A stretch of 64,000 bases of DNA from Cytophagales bacterium WSM2-2 (lineage in GTDB: Bacteria; Bacteroidota; Bacteroidia; Cytophagales; Cyclobacteriaceae): contig BNHL01000001.1 in the NCBI GenBank assembly GCA_015472025.1, positions 4,452,001 to 4,516,000 of the forward strand. Reading direction: 5' to 3'. Made by a program: the position numbers and the translations under genes. Under the pieces are notes generated by a model. The model saw only the letters and a list, made by a program, of their open reading frames with translations, had not been told where the DNA came from and did not search any database. This document shows, in pieces, positions 18,812 through 27,829 of the stretch (positions are counted from its first letter, which is position 1; each line of letters opens with the position of its first letter).

Positions 18812-21800
18812 ATGAGAAAAGTACTTACCCTCTTATTAGCATTGGCCTGCTGGCCTGCGTTTTCACAGTTCAATCTGTTACGATACCCTTCCATAAATAA
18901 TGATGGAACACTGGTAGCGTTTTCATTTCAAGGCGACATCTGGACGGTGCCGGCAACCGGAGGCAATGCTATTCGTCTTACCGTACACGATGGATATGAA
19001 AGCAATCCCATTTTTAGCCCCGATGGCAAAAGCATTGCGTTTTCAGGAGCAAGGTATGGCAACAATGATATCTTCATCATTCCTGCTGAAGGAGGTGTAC
19101 CTAAACGGTTAACTTATCACTCCGCTAATGATCTGGTATCTTCCTGGACTGCCGATGGCGACTTATTATTTTCCACTTCACGTGAATTCTCGCAAATCGA
19201 AAGACCACAGGAAGTGTATTCGATTTCATCGAAGGGTGGAACAGAGTCAAGGTTATTAGATGCCGTAGGGTATGACCCCACCCAATCTCCGGATAGTCGT
19301 TTCATCGCACTTACCCGTGGTGATATAAACCCCATTTTTCGCGAAGCTTACAAGGGCTCATCTAATCGCGATATTTGGCTGTACGATAAAACAGGCAAGA
19401 CTTTTTCAAAACTTGTCAGCTTCGAAACAAATGATATTTTGCCCCGCTGGGCTGACAACAAAACAATTTATTTCCTGAGCACTGTCAGTGGAAGAAACAA
19501 TTTATATCGTGTAAGGTTAGATGATAGTGGTAAGGCCGCAGGCAGCCCCGAACAACTGACAAAATTCACCGATAACTCAATCCGCTACTTCAGCATTTCA
19601 TACAACGGTAAGACAATTGTTTTTGAACGTGGCTCAAGCGTTTACCTGATGAACACAGCTACAGGCGCTGTCAGCGAACTTAAAGTAACGATTGGCGCTG
19701 ATGTCAGGTTTGATCCCGTGGTGAACACGAACATCTCCAGTGATGCCAACGGATATGAGATATCTCCTAATGGCAAGTTGACAGCCATGGAAGCGAAAGG
19801 TGAAATCTTTCTGAAAGAAACAAATAAAGACAGATCCACCAGTACTAATCTTTCCGAAAGCCCCCTTCGGGATATCAATACAAAGTGGCTCAATGATTCC
19901 GTTGCGCTGTTTACATCAGATCGAATAGATAACAACTTTGAAATTTACTTAGCTAAGTCAGTAGATCCCAAACAAGGCAATCTCTTCAAGTCACTGAAAC
20001 GGCAGGTGAAGCGAATTACCGAAACGAAAGAAGATGAATCTGGCCTTCAGGTGTCACCGAATGGAAAACAAATTGCTTATGTGCGTGGCCGAGGTACGCT
20101 GGTGACAGCAGACATTGCCGCGGATGGTAAATTATCCAATGAAAAAATACTTATGGAAGGCTGGGCAACGCCTGCCTCGATCGCCTGGAGCCCGGACAGC
20201 AAATGGCTGGCCTATTCAATTTCTGACCTCTACTTTAACGAGGAAGTTTTCATCCATGCAGCTGATAATTCCAGCAAGCCTGTCAATATAAGTATGCATC
20301 CCCGCGATGATGTGCGCCCCTTCTGGAGTGCCGATGGATCAAAGCTCGGATTCATCTCACAGCGCAATAACAGAAGTAATGATGTATGGTTCGTGTGGCT
20401 GAAAAAGGAGGATTACGAAAAGTCAAAACAGGACTGGGACGAGATGGAAGATAAAACGGACAAGCCTGCCGATAAAAAAGCAGACAAAAAAGTAAAACCA
20501 GTTGTCATTGACTTTGATGAAATACATAAGCGCCTGGTTCAGGTTACCAATCTTCCGGGAGATGAAAGCGACCTCGTCATCTCGAATGACGGAGAGACAT
20601 TTTTCTATTCGGCAGTAAGCAGCAATGCCAGGGGCAGGGACTTGTATTCTGTAAAATGGAACGGCAAAGACTTAAAAGAGATCACCAAAGGTGGTTCAAA
20701 CCCTAATTCTGTTTCCATTGATAAAGAAGGAAAGTACTTGTTCTATCTCAAGTCAGGCGGGGCACTAAGCCGATATGATATCAAAGGCGACAAAACCGAA
20801 GGTCTGCCATACTCGGCAAAGATGAAAGTAGACAACGTAGCCGTTCGCGAACAGGTTTTCGAAGAAGCGTGGCGCGCGTTCCGCGATGGATATTATGATC
20901 CGCAATTCCATGGCAACGATTGGGGAGCACTTAAAAAGAAGTACAGGGATCTGTGTGTATATGCCAGCACTAATGACGATTTCAGGGATATGTTTAACTA
21001 TATGCTTGGCGAAGTAAATTCAAGTCACGTAGCATTGACTACTCCACAGCAGGCAGAAACCCAAAGAGAATCTACGGGCTTATTCGGAGCAGAGCTTTTT
21101 CCTACCAAGGACGGCATGAAAGTGAACCGAGTCATACCCAACTCACCAGCCGATAAACTTTCCAGTAAATTAAACGCGGGCGACTTGATCATCAGTGTGA
21201 ACAACAGACTTTATCTGCCCGATGTTAATTTCTATGAGGCATTAAGTACAAAAGCAGATGAGCGCGTTTTGTTGATCGTGCGCGATGCTGCGGGCAAAGA
21301 GCGTGAAGTTGTGATACGACCTATCAATAATGAGCGTCAATTGTTGTACGAAGAGTGGGTAAAGGAAAGAAAAGCACTGGTCGATAAATTTTCAAGTGGA
21401 AAACTAGGATACATTCACATCCAGGCAATGGATAACGCCAGCTTCGAAACGTTTGAAAGAGAACTTACAGCTGCTGGTTTTGGTAAAGACGGCCTGATCG
21501 TAGATGTCCGGTACAATGGTGGCGGTAGTACTACCGACTACCTGATGACAGTATTGAATTACAAGCAGCACGCTTACACCATTCCGCGTGGAGCAAGCGA
21601 TAACCTGGAGCGCGATAAACAGAAGTTCAGAGAGTATTATCCGGTAGGAGAGCGCCTGGTGTTTGCAGCTTGGATTAAACCCTCTATCGCCATTTGCAAT
21701 GAAGGCAGTTATTCCAACGCAGAGATTTTTGCACATGCTTACAAGACATTAGGTATTGGAAAGCTGGTAGGAGTGCCGACCAACGGCTCTGTTATCTCTA

Positions 21801-22003
21801 CCGGAGGAAAAGGCTTGATGGATGGATCGTTTGTGCGTTTGCCATTCAGAGGATGGTTTACTAAAGCCACAGACAAAAACCAGGAACTCGGCCCGGCTGT
21901 GCCAGATATCATCGTTAATAATAGTCCGGACTGGATCGCCAAAGGAACGGATGATCAGTTAAAGGCTGCTGTTGATGAACTGCTGAAGCAGATTAAGAAA
22001 TAA
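18812..22003 (+). CDS. Tricorn-like S41 protease
   Basis: A 1063-residue exported Tricorn-protease homologue with signal peptide (residues 1-19, ending PAFSQ). Two beta-propellers built from PD40/WD40-like units cover about residues 25-540 (FSPDGKSIAFSGARYGNNDIFI). A Lys-rich linker lies at 540-570. The helical C1 domain begins about 675 and contains candidate catalytic His739 (NSSHVA). A PDZ domain lies at 750-840, and the S41 core contains nucleophile Ser968 in EGSYSNAEI. The archaeal enzyme degrades proteasome products into peptides; bacterial homologues probably process peptides in the periplasm. Length matches the family. Confidence 0.93.
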   Translation: MRKVLTLLLALACWPAFSQFNLLRYPSINNDGTLVAFSFQGDIWTVPATGGNAIRLTVHDGYESNPIFSPDGKSIAFSGARYGNNDIFIIPAEGGVPKRLTYHSANDLVSSWTADGDLLFSTSREFSQIERPQEVYSISSKGGTESRLLDAVGYDPTQSPDSRFIALTRGDINPIFREAYKGSSNRDIWLYDKTGKTFSKLVSFETNDILPRWADNKTIYFLSTVSGRNNLYRVRLDDSGKAAGSPEQLTKFTDNSIRYFSISYNGKTIVFERGSSVYLMNTATGAVSELKVTIGADVRFDPVVNTNISSDANGYEISPNGKLTAMEAKGEIFLKETNKDRSTSTNLSESPLRDINTKWLNDSVALFTSDRIDNNFEIYLAKSVDPKQGNLFKSLKRQVKRITETKEDESGLQVSPNGKQIAYVRGRGTLVTADIAADGKLSNEKILMEGWATPASIAWSPDSKWLAYSISDLYFNEEVFIHAADNSSKPVNISMHPRDDVRPFWSADGSKLGFISQRNNRSNDVWFVWLKKEDYEKSKQDWDEMEDKTDKPADKKADKKVKPVVIDFDEIHKRLVQVTNLPGDESDLVISNDGETFFYSAVSSNARGRDLYSVKWNGKDLKEITKGGSNPNSVSIDKEGKYLFYLKSGGALSRYDIKGDKTEGLPYSAKMKVDNVAVREQVFEEAWRAFRDGYYDPQFHGNDWGALKKKYRDLCVYASTNDDFRDMFNYMLGEVNSSHVALTTPQQAETQRESTGLFGAELFPTKDGMKVNRVIPNSPADKLSSKLNAGDLIISVNNRLYLPDVNFYEALSTKADERVLLIVRDAAGKEREVVIRPINNERQLLYEEWVKERKALVDKFSSGKLGYIHIQAMDNASFETFERELTAAGFGKDGLIVDVRYNGGGSTTDYLMTVLNYKQHAYTIPRGASDNLERDKQKFREYYPVGERLVFAAWIKPSIAICNEGSYSNAEIFAHAYKTLGIGKLVGVPTNGSVISTGGKGLMDGSFVRLPFRGWFTKATDKNQELGPAVPDIIVNNSPDWIAKGTDDQLKAAVDELLKQIKK

Positions 22004-22022
22004 GAATGAGTAAAGAGTAAAT

Positions 22023-22044
22023 TGGGCGCCTTGACTGGCGCCCA
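22023..22044. terminator. terminator-like hairpin
   Basis: A perfect 8-bp GC-rich stem TGGGCGCC/GGCGCCCA with a 6-base loop lies 19 bases after the Tricorn-like gene stop and upstream of the convergent regulator end. The T tract is poor, so termination efficiency is uncertain. Confidence 0.55.
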
Positions 22045-22117
22045 TTACGATGTATTTGGATGATTCTTCGGAATACTTTTAAGAGCAGAGTTTCCCTTTA
22101 CCTTGGCAGGCCTGAAT

Positions 22118-23026
22118 CTAGAATTCAGTATTAACTTCAAGTTTGTATCCTTTCCCGTGGACATTGGTTATTTGCACACCTGGATCATCCTTTAATTTCT
22201 TTCTCAGTTTTGAAATGAACATATCCAAACTGCGGCCTGTGAAAACTCCATCATCTTCCCAGACTTTTTTAAGTAGTTCTTCTCGGCTAATCAAATCATT
22301 TTGCCGGGCTGCCAGTATTGATAAAAGCTTTGCTTCCTTATGAGACAATTCAATCGTTTCTGAATTGAAAATAAGCAACTGCCTGTCTGACGAAAATAAA
22401 AACTTACCTATCGAAATACCATCGACATCTTTTGCAACGGTTTCGTCCGTAATTTCATGACTGCTCCCTTTCTTTTCCCTTTTTAAATAATACCCTCCTG
22501 TAAATGTGATCAGAGACAAGCCGATCAAAGCAGATATGAGCAATGGATAGGAATAACTATTTGAATTTTGTGATGCTTGAAAATCTACAAAAGAGATTTG
22601 AATGGTATAGCAGCCTTTTGGCTGTACTCTCCCTAAGCAAGGGATGATTTCTTTATGGCTGGGCCTTACTTCAAAACCATAGACTACTTCATTTGAGGCA
22701 CAGTCAAATACATTAACGATATAGCCCACCGGCAAATTGATCAAATCAAGATTGCTTCTCACAATTTTGACAAGCGTATCGGGCATGAAAGAAAAGGGGG
22801 TTTCAAATTTGAGTTGGAAAACACCCTGGCTCAATTGTTTCACCGGCAACACACGCGATGTGAAATCCCCGGAGTACTGTAATACTTTATGACCGATCTG
22901 GCGTACAACCAGTTCCGCGCGTTGCGCTGGAAATACGTCTTGCGCTGGTTGCCTTAATAAAAAGGCGGATGAAATTAAGAGCGCTACACTGAATAATAAA
23001 ATGGTGATAATCAGTCTGAATCTCAT
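22118..23026 (-). CDS. membrane-anchored winged-helix transcription regulator
   Basis: A 302-residue protein from ATG 23026; a further upstream start at 23134 is unlikely. An N-terminal helix (LIITILLFSVALLISSAFLL) and a second helix near residues 155-180 (YPLLISALIGLSLITFTGGYYL) flank a periplasmic domain with three cysteines (FDCASN, IIPCLG, KGCYTI). The cytoplasmic C-terminus is an OmpR/PhoB-type winged helix (ELSHKEAKLLSILA, SREELLKKVW, GRSLDMFISKLRKKL, VHGKGYKL). This is a ToxR-like one-component regulator with the DNA-binding domain at the C-terminus rather than the N-terminus. It is divergent from the secreted protein at 23146, its likely target. Confidence 0.88.
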   Translation of the reverse strand: MRFRLIITILLFSVALLISSAFLLRQPAQDVFPAQRAELVVRQIGHKVLQYSGDFTSRVLPVKQLSQGVFQLKFETPFSFMPDTLVKIVRSNLDLINLPVGYIVNVFDCASNEVVYGFEVRPSHKEIIPCLGRVQPKGCYTIQISFVDFQASQNSNSYSYPLLISALIGLSLITFTGGYYLKREKKGSSHEITDETVAKDVDGISIGKFLFSSDRQLLIFNSETIELSHKEAKLLSILAARQNDLISREELLKKVWEDDGVFTGRSLDMFISKLRKKLKDDPGVQITNVHGKGYKLEVNTEF

Positions 23027-23145
23027 AGCGTTCGATATTGATGTTTGAAATTTACATTCATTTTTACAATTTTTTACAAGCTGTTTACTCCTGTCCGCGC
23101 CTTCGATGCGTACGTTTGGTTGAACTAAAACCAAAGTAACTTTTT
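23027..23145. promoter_or_regulatory. divergent promoter region
   Basis: This 119-base gap lies between the membrane-anchored winged-helix regulator (minus) and the exported protein gene (plus) and must hold both promoters. A run TTTTTACAATTTTTTACAA at about 23,060-23,078 is a repeated TTTTTACAA unit and a plausible OmpR-type direct-repeat site. Confidence 0.45.
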
Positions 23146-23652
23146 ATGAAACATTTAAAAAAGCCACACATCCTGGTGATGCTTCTAACGCTAATTATTA
23201 CTTCGCGGACATCTGCCCAACAACTTGCACAGCAGCTTTTGAATTTCAGTCTGAAAGCAAAGCAAGAACGTGCAAATGAAGTAATGCAAGACAACGAATA
23301 CACATACACCGGCTCTGAGCGGGGAATTTTTTTCTTCAATCCCCTGCTAATAAATGGAAAGCCTTTGGACTATAGCTATTTTAATTTGAAGTCAATAGGC
23401 CACCTGACGGTGATTAAAAAAGCGCCTCTAACAGGTGAAACCTTGCAAGTTCCCTTCAACGTGTACCTGAGAAGAAACGGATATAAAATTCTTATTCCCG
23501 GCAGGGAAAGATCCGATCAAAAGCAGATTAAAATTGAGTTATCTGAGATTTTAAGATATGCACAATCCGGAGACCAACTTGTGATAGAAGCGGTCAGGGA
23601 AGAAGATGGTCCTATAAAAAGAATTTTAAAATTACCCGGGAACGGTTGCTAG
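23146..23652 (+). CDS. exported protein divergent from the membrane regulator
   Basis: A 168-residue protein with signal peptide (about residues 1-24, ending RTSAQ). The mature protein mixes helices (QQLLNFSLKAKQERANEVMQ) and strands (LDYSYFNLKSIGHLTVIKKA, GYKILIPGRERSD), and ends with a lone Cys. No family was recognised. It is transcribed away from the winged-helix regulator, with 119 bases between starts, so autoregulated divergent control is plausible. YceI and propeller lipoprotein genes follow on the same strand. Confidence 0.7.
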   Translation: MKHLKKPHILVMLLTLIITSRTSAQQLAQQLLNFSLKAKQERANEVMQDNEYTYTGSERGIFFFNPLLINGKPLDYSYFNLKSIGHLTVIKKAPLTGETLQVPFNVYLRRNGYKILIPGRERSDQKQIKIELSEILRYAQSGDQLVIEAVREEDGPIKRILKLPGNGC

Positions 23653-23702
23653 CATGATTCAGGTTTATTGAAAATCCTTTACTAACAAATAAATAACAAA
23701 AA

Positions 23703-24329
23703 ATGAGATGCTGCCTTTTGCTTTTATTAATGTTTGTTTTTTGCACTTCCTGTAAGGAGCGAAACAAAAATTCCAAGCCTCAAGACGTAACCGCTTCCCA
23801 CTTACCTAACAGTATTCCGGTTGCGGGTGAAAAATATGTGATCGATAAAAAAGAGAGTGTTGTAACCTGGAAATGTGGAGGGCACACCGGGTATGTCTAT
23901 ATTTCTAAAGGTGAATTGCTAATTGATAAAAGTCAGCTTGCCGGTGGTACAGCTGAGGTCGACATGAATACAATTGCAGATGAACGCTATGGCAGTGATA
24001 ATGGACTTGTCAAGCATTTGAAATCGTCTGATTTCTTTGATGTTAAAATATTCCCAATCTCGACTTTTGCAATTACCAAGGTTGCACCGGCAGATGGTGA
24101 AAACATAACAGTTACCGGCTACCTGATGATTAAGGGTATCGCAAATACAGTTTCTTTTCCGGCCAAAATAGAAGTTAAGGACGGAATTGTTACCGCGAAT
24201 GGTAAACTGCCCATTGATCGGACAAATTGGGATATCCGTTATAAATCAGGAAAGTTCCTGGGTACTCTGGCTAACGAAGTCATTGCGGATGACATTGAAT
24301 TCGATATAAAGATCATTGCGAAAAAATAA
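23703..24329 (+). CDS. YceI-family lipoprotein
   Basis: A 208-residue lipoprotein with lipobox ending at Cys17 (FCTSC). Residues about 45-205 form a YceI/lipid-binding lipocalin-like domain: YVIDKKESVVTWKCGGHTGYVYISKG, VDMNTIADERYG, LKSSDFFDVKIFPISTF, and VSFPAKIEVKDGIV. YceI proteins bind isoprenoid lipids in the periplasm. It follows the exported protein gene by 50 bases and precedes the propeller lipoprotein by 32, consistent with one unit. Its signal sequence closely resembles that of the next gene. Confidence 0.9.
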   Translation: MRCCLLLLLMFVFCTSCKERNKNSKPQDVTASHLPNSIPVAGEKYVIDKKESVVTWKCGGHTGYVYISKGELLIDKSQLAGGTAEVDMNTIADERYGSDNGLVKHLKSSDFFDVKIFPISTFAITKVAPADGENITVTGYLMIKGIANTVSFPAKIEVKDGIVTANGKLPIDRTNWDIRYKSGKFLGTLANEVIADDIEFDIKIIAKK

Positions 24330-24361
24330 CTTAATTCATTGCGCCTAACTTTCCATTCCGT

Positions 24362-25360
24362 ATGAAAATAGTTTATGCTTTGTTCCTGGTGTTTATTTTT
24401 TGTGTTTCCTGTAAAGGACAATACAATGGACCTAACAGTATTACCCGAAATATCATCCAAGACAGAAAGGGCAACATCTGGATGGCTTCATGGGAGGGCG
24501 TTTTTAAATACGATGGGAAAGTATTTACCAACATCACCAATGGAGTAAGTACGGCCCGTTTCTTTTGTCTTTTAGAAGACAGGCAGGGCAACTTGTGGTT
24601 CGGCTCCATTGGCTCCGGTGTCTATCGTTACGATGGGATGTCTTTTCGGAATTTCACAACAGCCGACGGGCTTTTAAACAATGAGGTTGGCTGCATTTAC
24701 GAAGATAAAACCGGCCACATCTGGTTCGGTGCTTCCGGAGGGGCAAGTTGCTACGATGGCCAGGGAGGACTTGGCCAAGGAAGACTATTTCGAAGTTATA
24801 TTATTGATGGAGATTCAATGATGGAAGATAAGACAGGAAAGACTTTTCCAAATTCTCCGCGCCCGCCTTATGAAGTCACTTCGATCATTGAAGATAAAAC
24901 AGGCAAGTTTTGGCTTGCCACCAGGGGCAATACTTTCGTTTATAATGGGAAGAATTTTACTGTTGTCGCCCGTGAAGGCAAGCCTTTTAAAAATGTGAGA
25001 TGTATAATCGAAGATAGAAAAGGCAATATCTGGTTTGGTGGCAATGATGGCTTATGGCATTATGATGGCCATACGTTTACCAATATCAGTTCTAATTTTG
25101 GTGGGTATATCTATGAAGATAGAAGTGGAAACATCTGGACGAGTTCAGGAAGCGTTAATGGCCAGAAAGATTGGGCACTTACCCGTTATGATGAAAATTC
25201 TTTGTCTCATAAATATGTCGTATCGCCTGAAATAATAAAATCAAAAGAAGGAATGATTTTCGGGATACTGGAAGCAACTGATGGAAGTATCTGGTTTGGC
25301 ACTCCGAATGGAGTGAACCGTTATGATGGAAATACCATTAATGACTTTAAATCAAAATGA
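24362..25360 (+). CDS. free-standing sensor-propeller lipoprotein
   Basis: A 332-residue lipoprotein (lipobox ending at Cys17, FCVSC) made almost wholly of two-component-regulator propeller repeats. They follow the pattern IxEDxxGNIWFGxxxGVxRYDGxxFxNF, for example IIQDRKGNIWMASWEGVFKYDG and IYEDKTGHIWFGASGG. Such repeats usually form the periplasmic sensor of hybrid histidine kinases, but no kinase or membrane helix follows here. It may present a ligand-binding surface at the outer membrane. It is 32 bases after the YceI gene and ends at a bidirectional terminator. Confidence 0.88.
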   Translation: MKIVYALFLVFIFCVSCKGQYNGPNSITRNIIQDRKGNIWMASWEGVFKYDGKVFTNITNGVSTARFFCLLEDRQGNLWFGSIGSGVYRYDGMSFRNFTTADGLLNNEVGCIYEDKTGHIWFGASGGASCYDGQGGLGQGRLFRSYIIDGDSMMEDKTGKTFPNSPRPPYEVTSIIEDKTGKFWLATRGNTFVYNGKNFTVVAREGKPFKNVRCIIEDRKGNIWFGGNDGLWHYDGHTFTNISSNFGGYIYEDRSGNIWTSSGSVNGQKDWALTRYDENSLSHKYVVSPEIIKSKEGMIFGILEATDGSIWFGTPNGVNRYDGNTINDFKSK

Positions 25361-25366
25361 GAAAGC

Positions 25367-25404
25367 AAAAAATGCTCCCGCCATATTGCCGGGAGCAATT
25401 TTTA
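25367..25404. terminator. bidirectional intrinsic terminator
   Basis: Stem TGCTCCCG (25373-25380) and CGGGAGCA (25390-25397) with a 9-base loop. ATTTTTATTTT follows on the plus strand and a T-rich tract on the minus strand. It separates the convergent propeller and S41 genes. Confidence 0.85.
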
Positions 25405-27645
25405 TTTTACCTGATTGATAATGCTTATTGCTCGCTCAAGCAGTTCGTCACGATTTTCTTTAATCCCCTTAATCGTTGGCTTTACAACTTCATCGGGTAA
25501 AATTCCTATTCGCTGGGTTTCTTTCCCATCAGGATAGAATACACCAATACCGGTAATTCTTGAGGTGAGGTTTCCGGGCAATACAATAGCCGAAACATTG
25601 CCGTCAGCCCCTGCTGTTGTGCTTCCGATCACGGTGGCATTATTGGCTGTGCGCAAGGCCATGGTGGTATACTCTGCCTGGCTCTGAGTGATCTCATTGA
25701 CTAAGATGACAATTTTGCCTTTGTAGTAGTCATCATTTTTGCCTCCGATCTTAGGGCGTCCGGTCCAGTTGAAAAGCCCCGGATAATTAACGGTTCCACC
25801 ATTAAATTTCACAAACTCCTTTTCTTCGCCCAGGAGATACTTAGTCATTGAGAATACAATAAACTCACTGGGGTAGTTTCGTATGTCGAAAACAATTCCC
25901 TTGGTGTTAGCAAAGGTTAGGAAAATACGGGGAAGTAAACTGGCTTTGATGTTTCCCAGGTAGATATACCCTATATCTTTCGATAGAAAACGATAACAGC
26001 TATCGGGCATTCGGTAGGCTCCGTCGATACTGGTCTTGATGCTATCCAGCGGAAATAACTGAAGAGATTTGGAAGACGTTACATCATCTCTCTTTATTTC
26101 AACTTGCAGTTGTTCAGCATTTGAACGCAGCATTCCTCTGGCCATATTTCGCTGCTTTACTGGATAATTGGAGGCCGAAGTATATTTCAATTTCTCTTTT
26201 ACAATTTTTTCTATCGGCTTGTCCTGGATCGATGTAATGATATCGCCTGGCTTTAATCCACTTTTCTGCCCCCACGCAGGATGATAGTAGTCGGTGACCA
26301 CCAGTTTCTCTTCTATGAATTTGACTTGCACAGGAGCGATGCGCCTGCCTCTGTAATTACGAAGCACGGTATCTTCAACTAAATTTGCGTGGGTGTCATT
26401 AATCCGACTGATCAATTCTAATACCACTAACCTATAGGCGAGTTTATCTTTGGCTTCGATAAACTTTGGGATGAACTCTGATAATACGGCATTCCAATCT
26501 TCTCCAATGATATTCTTATAAGGGAAAAAATATTGGATCATGTTCCAGTAGCGATACAGAGCTAATAACCGGACTCCGGTATCCGGATAGTCAATCGAAT
26601 AAGTTTTTTCATTCTTGAATATAGGATTACTAACTCCGCGCGTTAAAGCGATGTAATAATGACTTCCCTGGTTCCGGTTTTTTAAGATTTGCTGGAGTGG
26701 TTCATAAAGCTTTGTCCCTTTCAATTTTTCCATCCAGGCCAGGTCGGGCTTCAGGTGAGAAAACTCCTTCACCTCAGTAACGCACGTTGGGCAGGGATCC
26801 GGTGGTCCCCATTGGTTAATCCATTCCAGCAAAAGCTGATCGCGAGCTTTGCTATTCGAAGCCTTGATATAGCTTGGAAGAAAACGGAAAAGCTCATTGT
26901 CCCATTGAACGTTGCCTTTGGCTATAAAAGGGTGATAATATTTAAGAAACCCCCAGATCTGTCCGAGCAATTGAAAATCAGCAACCTGCTTTGAGCTTAA
27001 AGAAGGAAGCGAAACTCCTGAACTTTTTTCAAAGGAAGTATCCGATTTCGCTTTGTATACAATAGCAGGCCTGGGAGTAGCTTTCTCAATCTCAATTCCA
27101 TCAACGAATAGGCTTAACTGATCGAACCAGATTTTGCCGGTCGTATTATCGAGGATAGCCCCGATATTTATTTTTTCTGCTTTATCGCTCAACGGCAGTT
27201 CGATGGTGTATTCTTTCCAATCATTAGTTCCCACAATCTTACGGCTAGCCATATTATCATAAGCAAGTGTTCCATCTTCTCCATCAATGCGCATCCATAA
27301 GCCAGCAAATCCACTGGCGCCTACATTTTCAGTTTTTAAAAAACCTTTCAGCTGGACTTTAGCTCCGGAATAATTTCCAGGCACAGTAAATGAACTCGCT
27401 ATGTAGGTGTGACCGCTTTTTGCCGGATTAGCAGCTATAGAAAATGAATAGATGCCTTGGGTTTTTACGGTAGAGTCTACCTGTAGTGTGTAATTGCCTA
27501 ATTGATCTGCCGGGAAGAATTGCATCCCCACTGGGTATCCAGTCCTCTTGTCAATTTTCTCTAACGTGAGATTATTCGTATTCTGACTGTATACATCAGT
27601 CAATCCTGATAGTAGTCCAATCAGACAAACATAGATTAGTTTCAT
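25402..27645 (-). CDS. S41-family peptidase, exported
   Basis: A 747-residue protein with signal peptide (about residues 1-20, ending DVYSQ). Residues about 40-190 are a carbohydrate-binding-like beta sandwich (GIYSFSIAANPAKSGHTYIASSFTV, ending IWFDQLSLFVDG). A helical region and a PDZ-like domain (GQKSGLKPGDIITSIQDKPI, about 460-500) lead to the S41 core, with nucleophile Ser655 in EITQSQAEYT and the following VIGSTTAGADGNVS strand. C-terminal processing peptidase relatives cut exported proteins; the substrate is unknown. It ends at a shared terminator and has its own upstream region. Confidence 0.88.
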   Translation of the reverse strand: MKLIYVCLIGLLSGLTDVYSQNTNNLTLEKIDKRTGYPVGMQFFPADQLGNYTLQVDSTVKTQGIYSFSIAANPAKSGHTYIASSFTVPGNYSGAKVQLKGFLKTENVGASGFAGLWMRIDGEDGTLAYDNMASRKIVGTNDWKEYTIELPLSDKAEKINIGAILDNTTGKIWFDQLSLFVDGIEIEKATPRPAIVYKAKSDTSFEKSSGVSLPSLSSKQVADFQLLGQIWGFLKYYHPFIAKGNVQWDNELFRFLPSYIKASNSKARDQLLLEWINQWGPPDPCPTCVTEVKEFSHLKPDLAWMEKLKGTKLYEPLQQILKNRNQGSHYYIALTRGVSNPIFKNEKTYSIDYPDTGVRLLALYRYWNMIQYFFPYKNIIGEDWNAVLSEFIPKFIEAKDKLAYRLVVLELISRINDTHANLVEDTVLRNYRGRRIAPVQVKFIEEKLVVTDYYHPAWGQKSGLKPGDIITSIQDKPIEKIVKEKLKYTSASNYPVKQRNMARGMLRSNAEQLQVEIKRDDVTSSKSLQLFPLDSIKTSIDGAYRMPDSCYRFLSKDIGYIYLGNIKASLLPRIFLTFANTKGIVFDIRNYPSEFIVFSMTKYLLGEEKEFVKFNGGTVNYPGLFNWTGRPKIGGKNDDYYKGKIVILVNEITQSQAEYTTMALRTANNATVIGSTTAGADGNVSAIVLPGNLTSRITGIGVFYPDGKETQRIGILPDEVVKPTIKGIKENRDELLERAISIINQVK

Positions 27646-27829
27646 AGCATTGCTTTTGGCTTGGTAAAAGTGAGGAACAGTGAAATTTCCTGCTGGTATT
27701 TTTATGCCAATTGCTGATACCTTTGTTGTGGCCGCTGCGATTCTATTTTGTACACAACAGAAACATACCTGAAGCAGGGTGGTGTTTTACGTTAAGCGCA
27801 AGACCGAGGCACTCTACCCGGCTTGGTTA

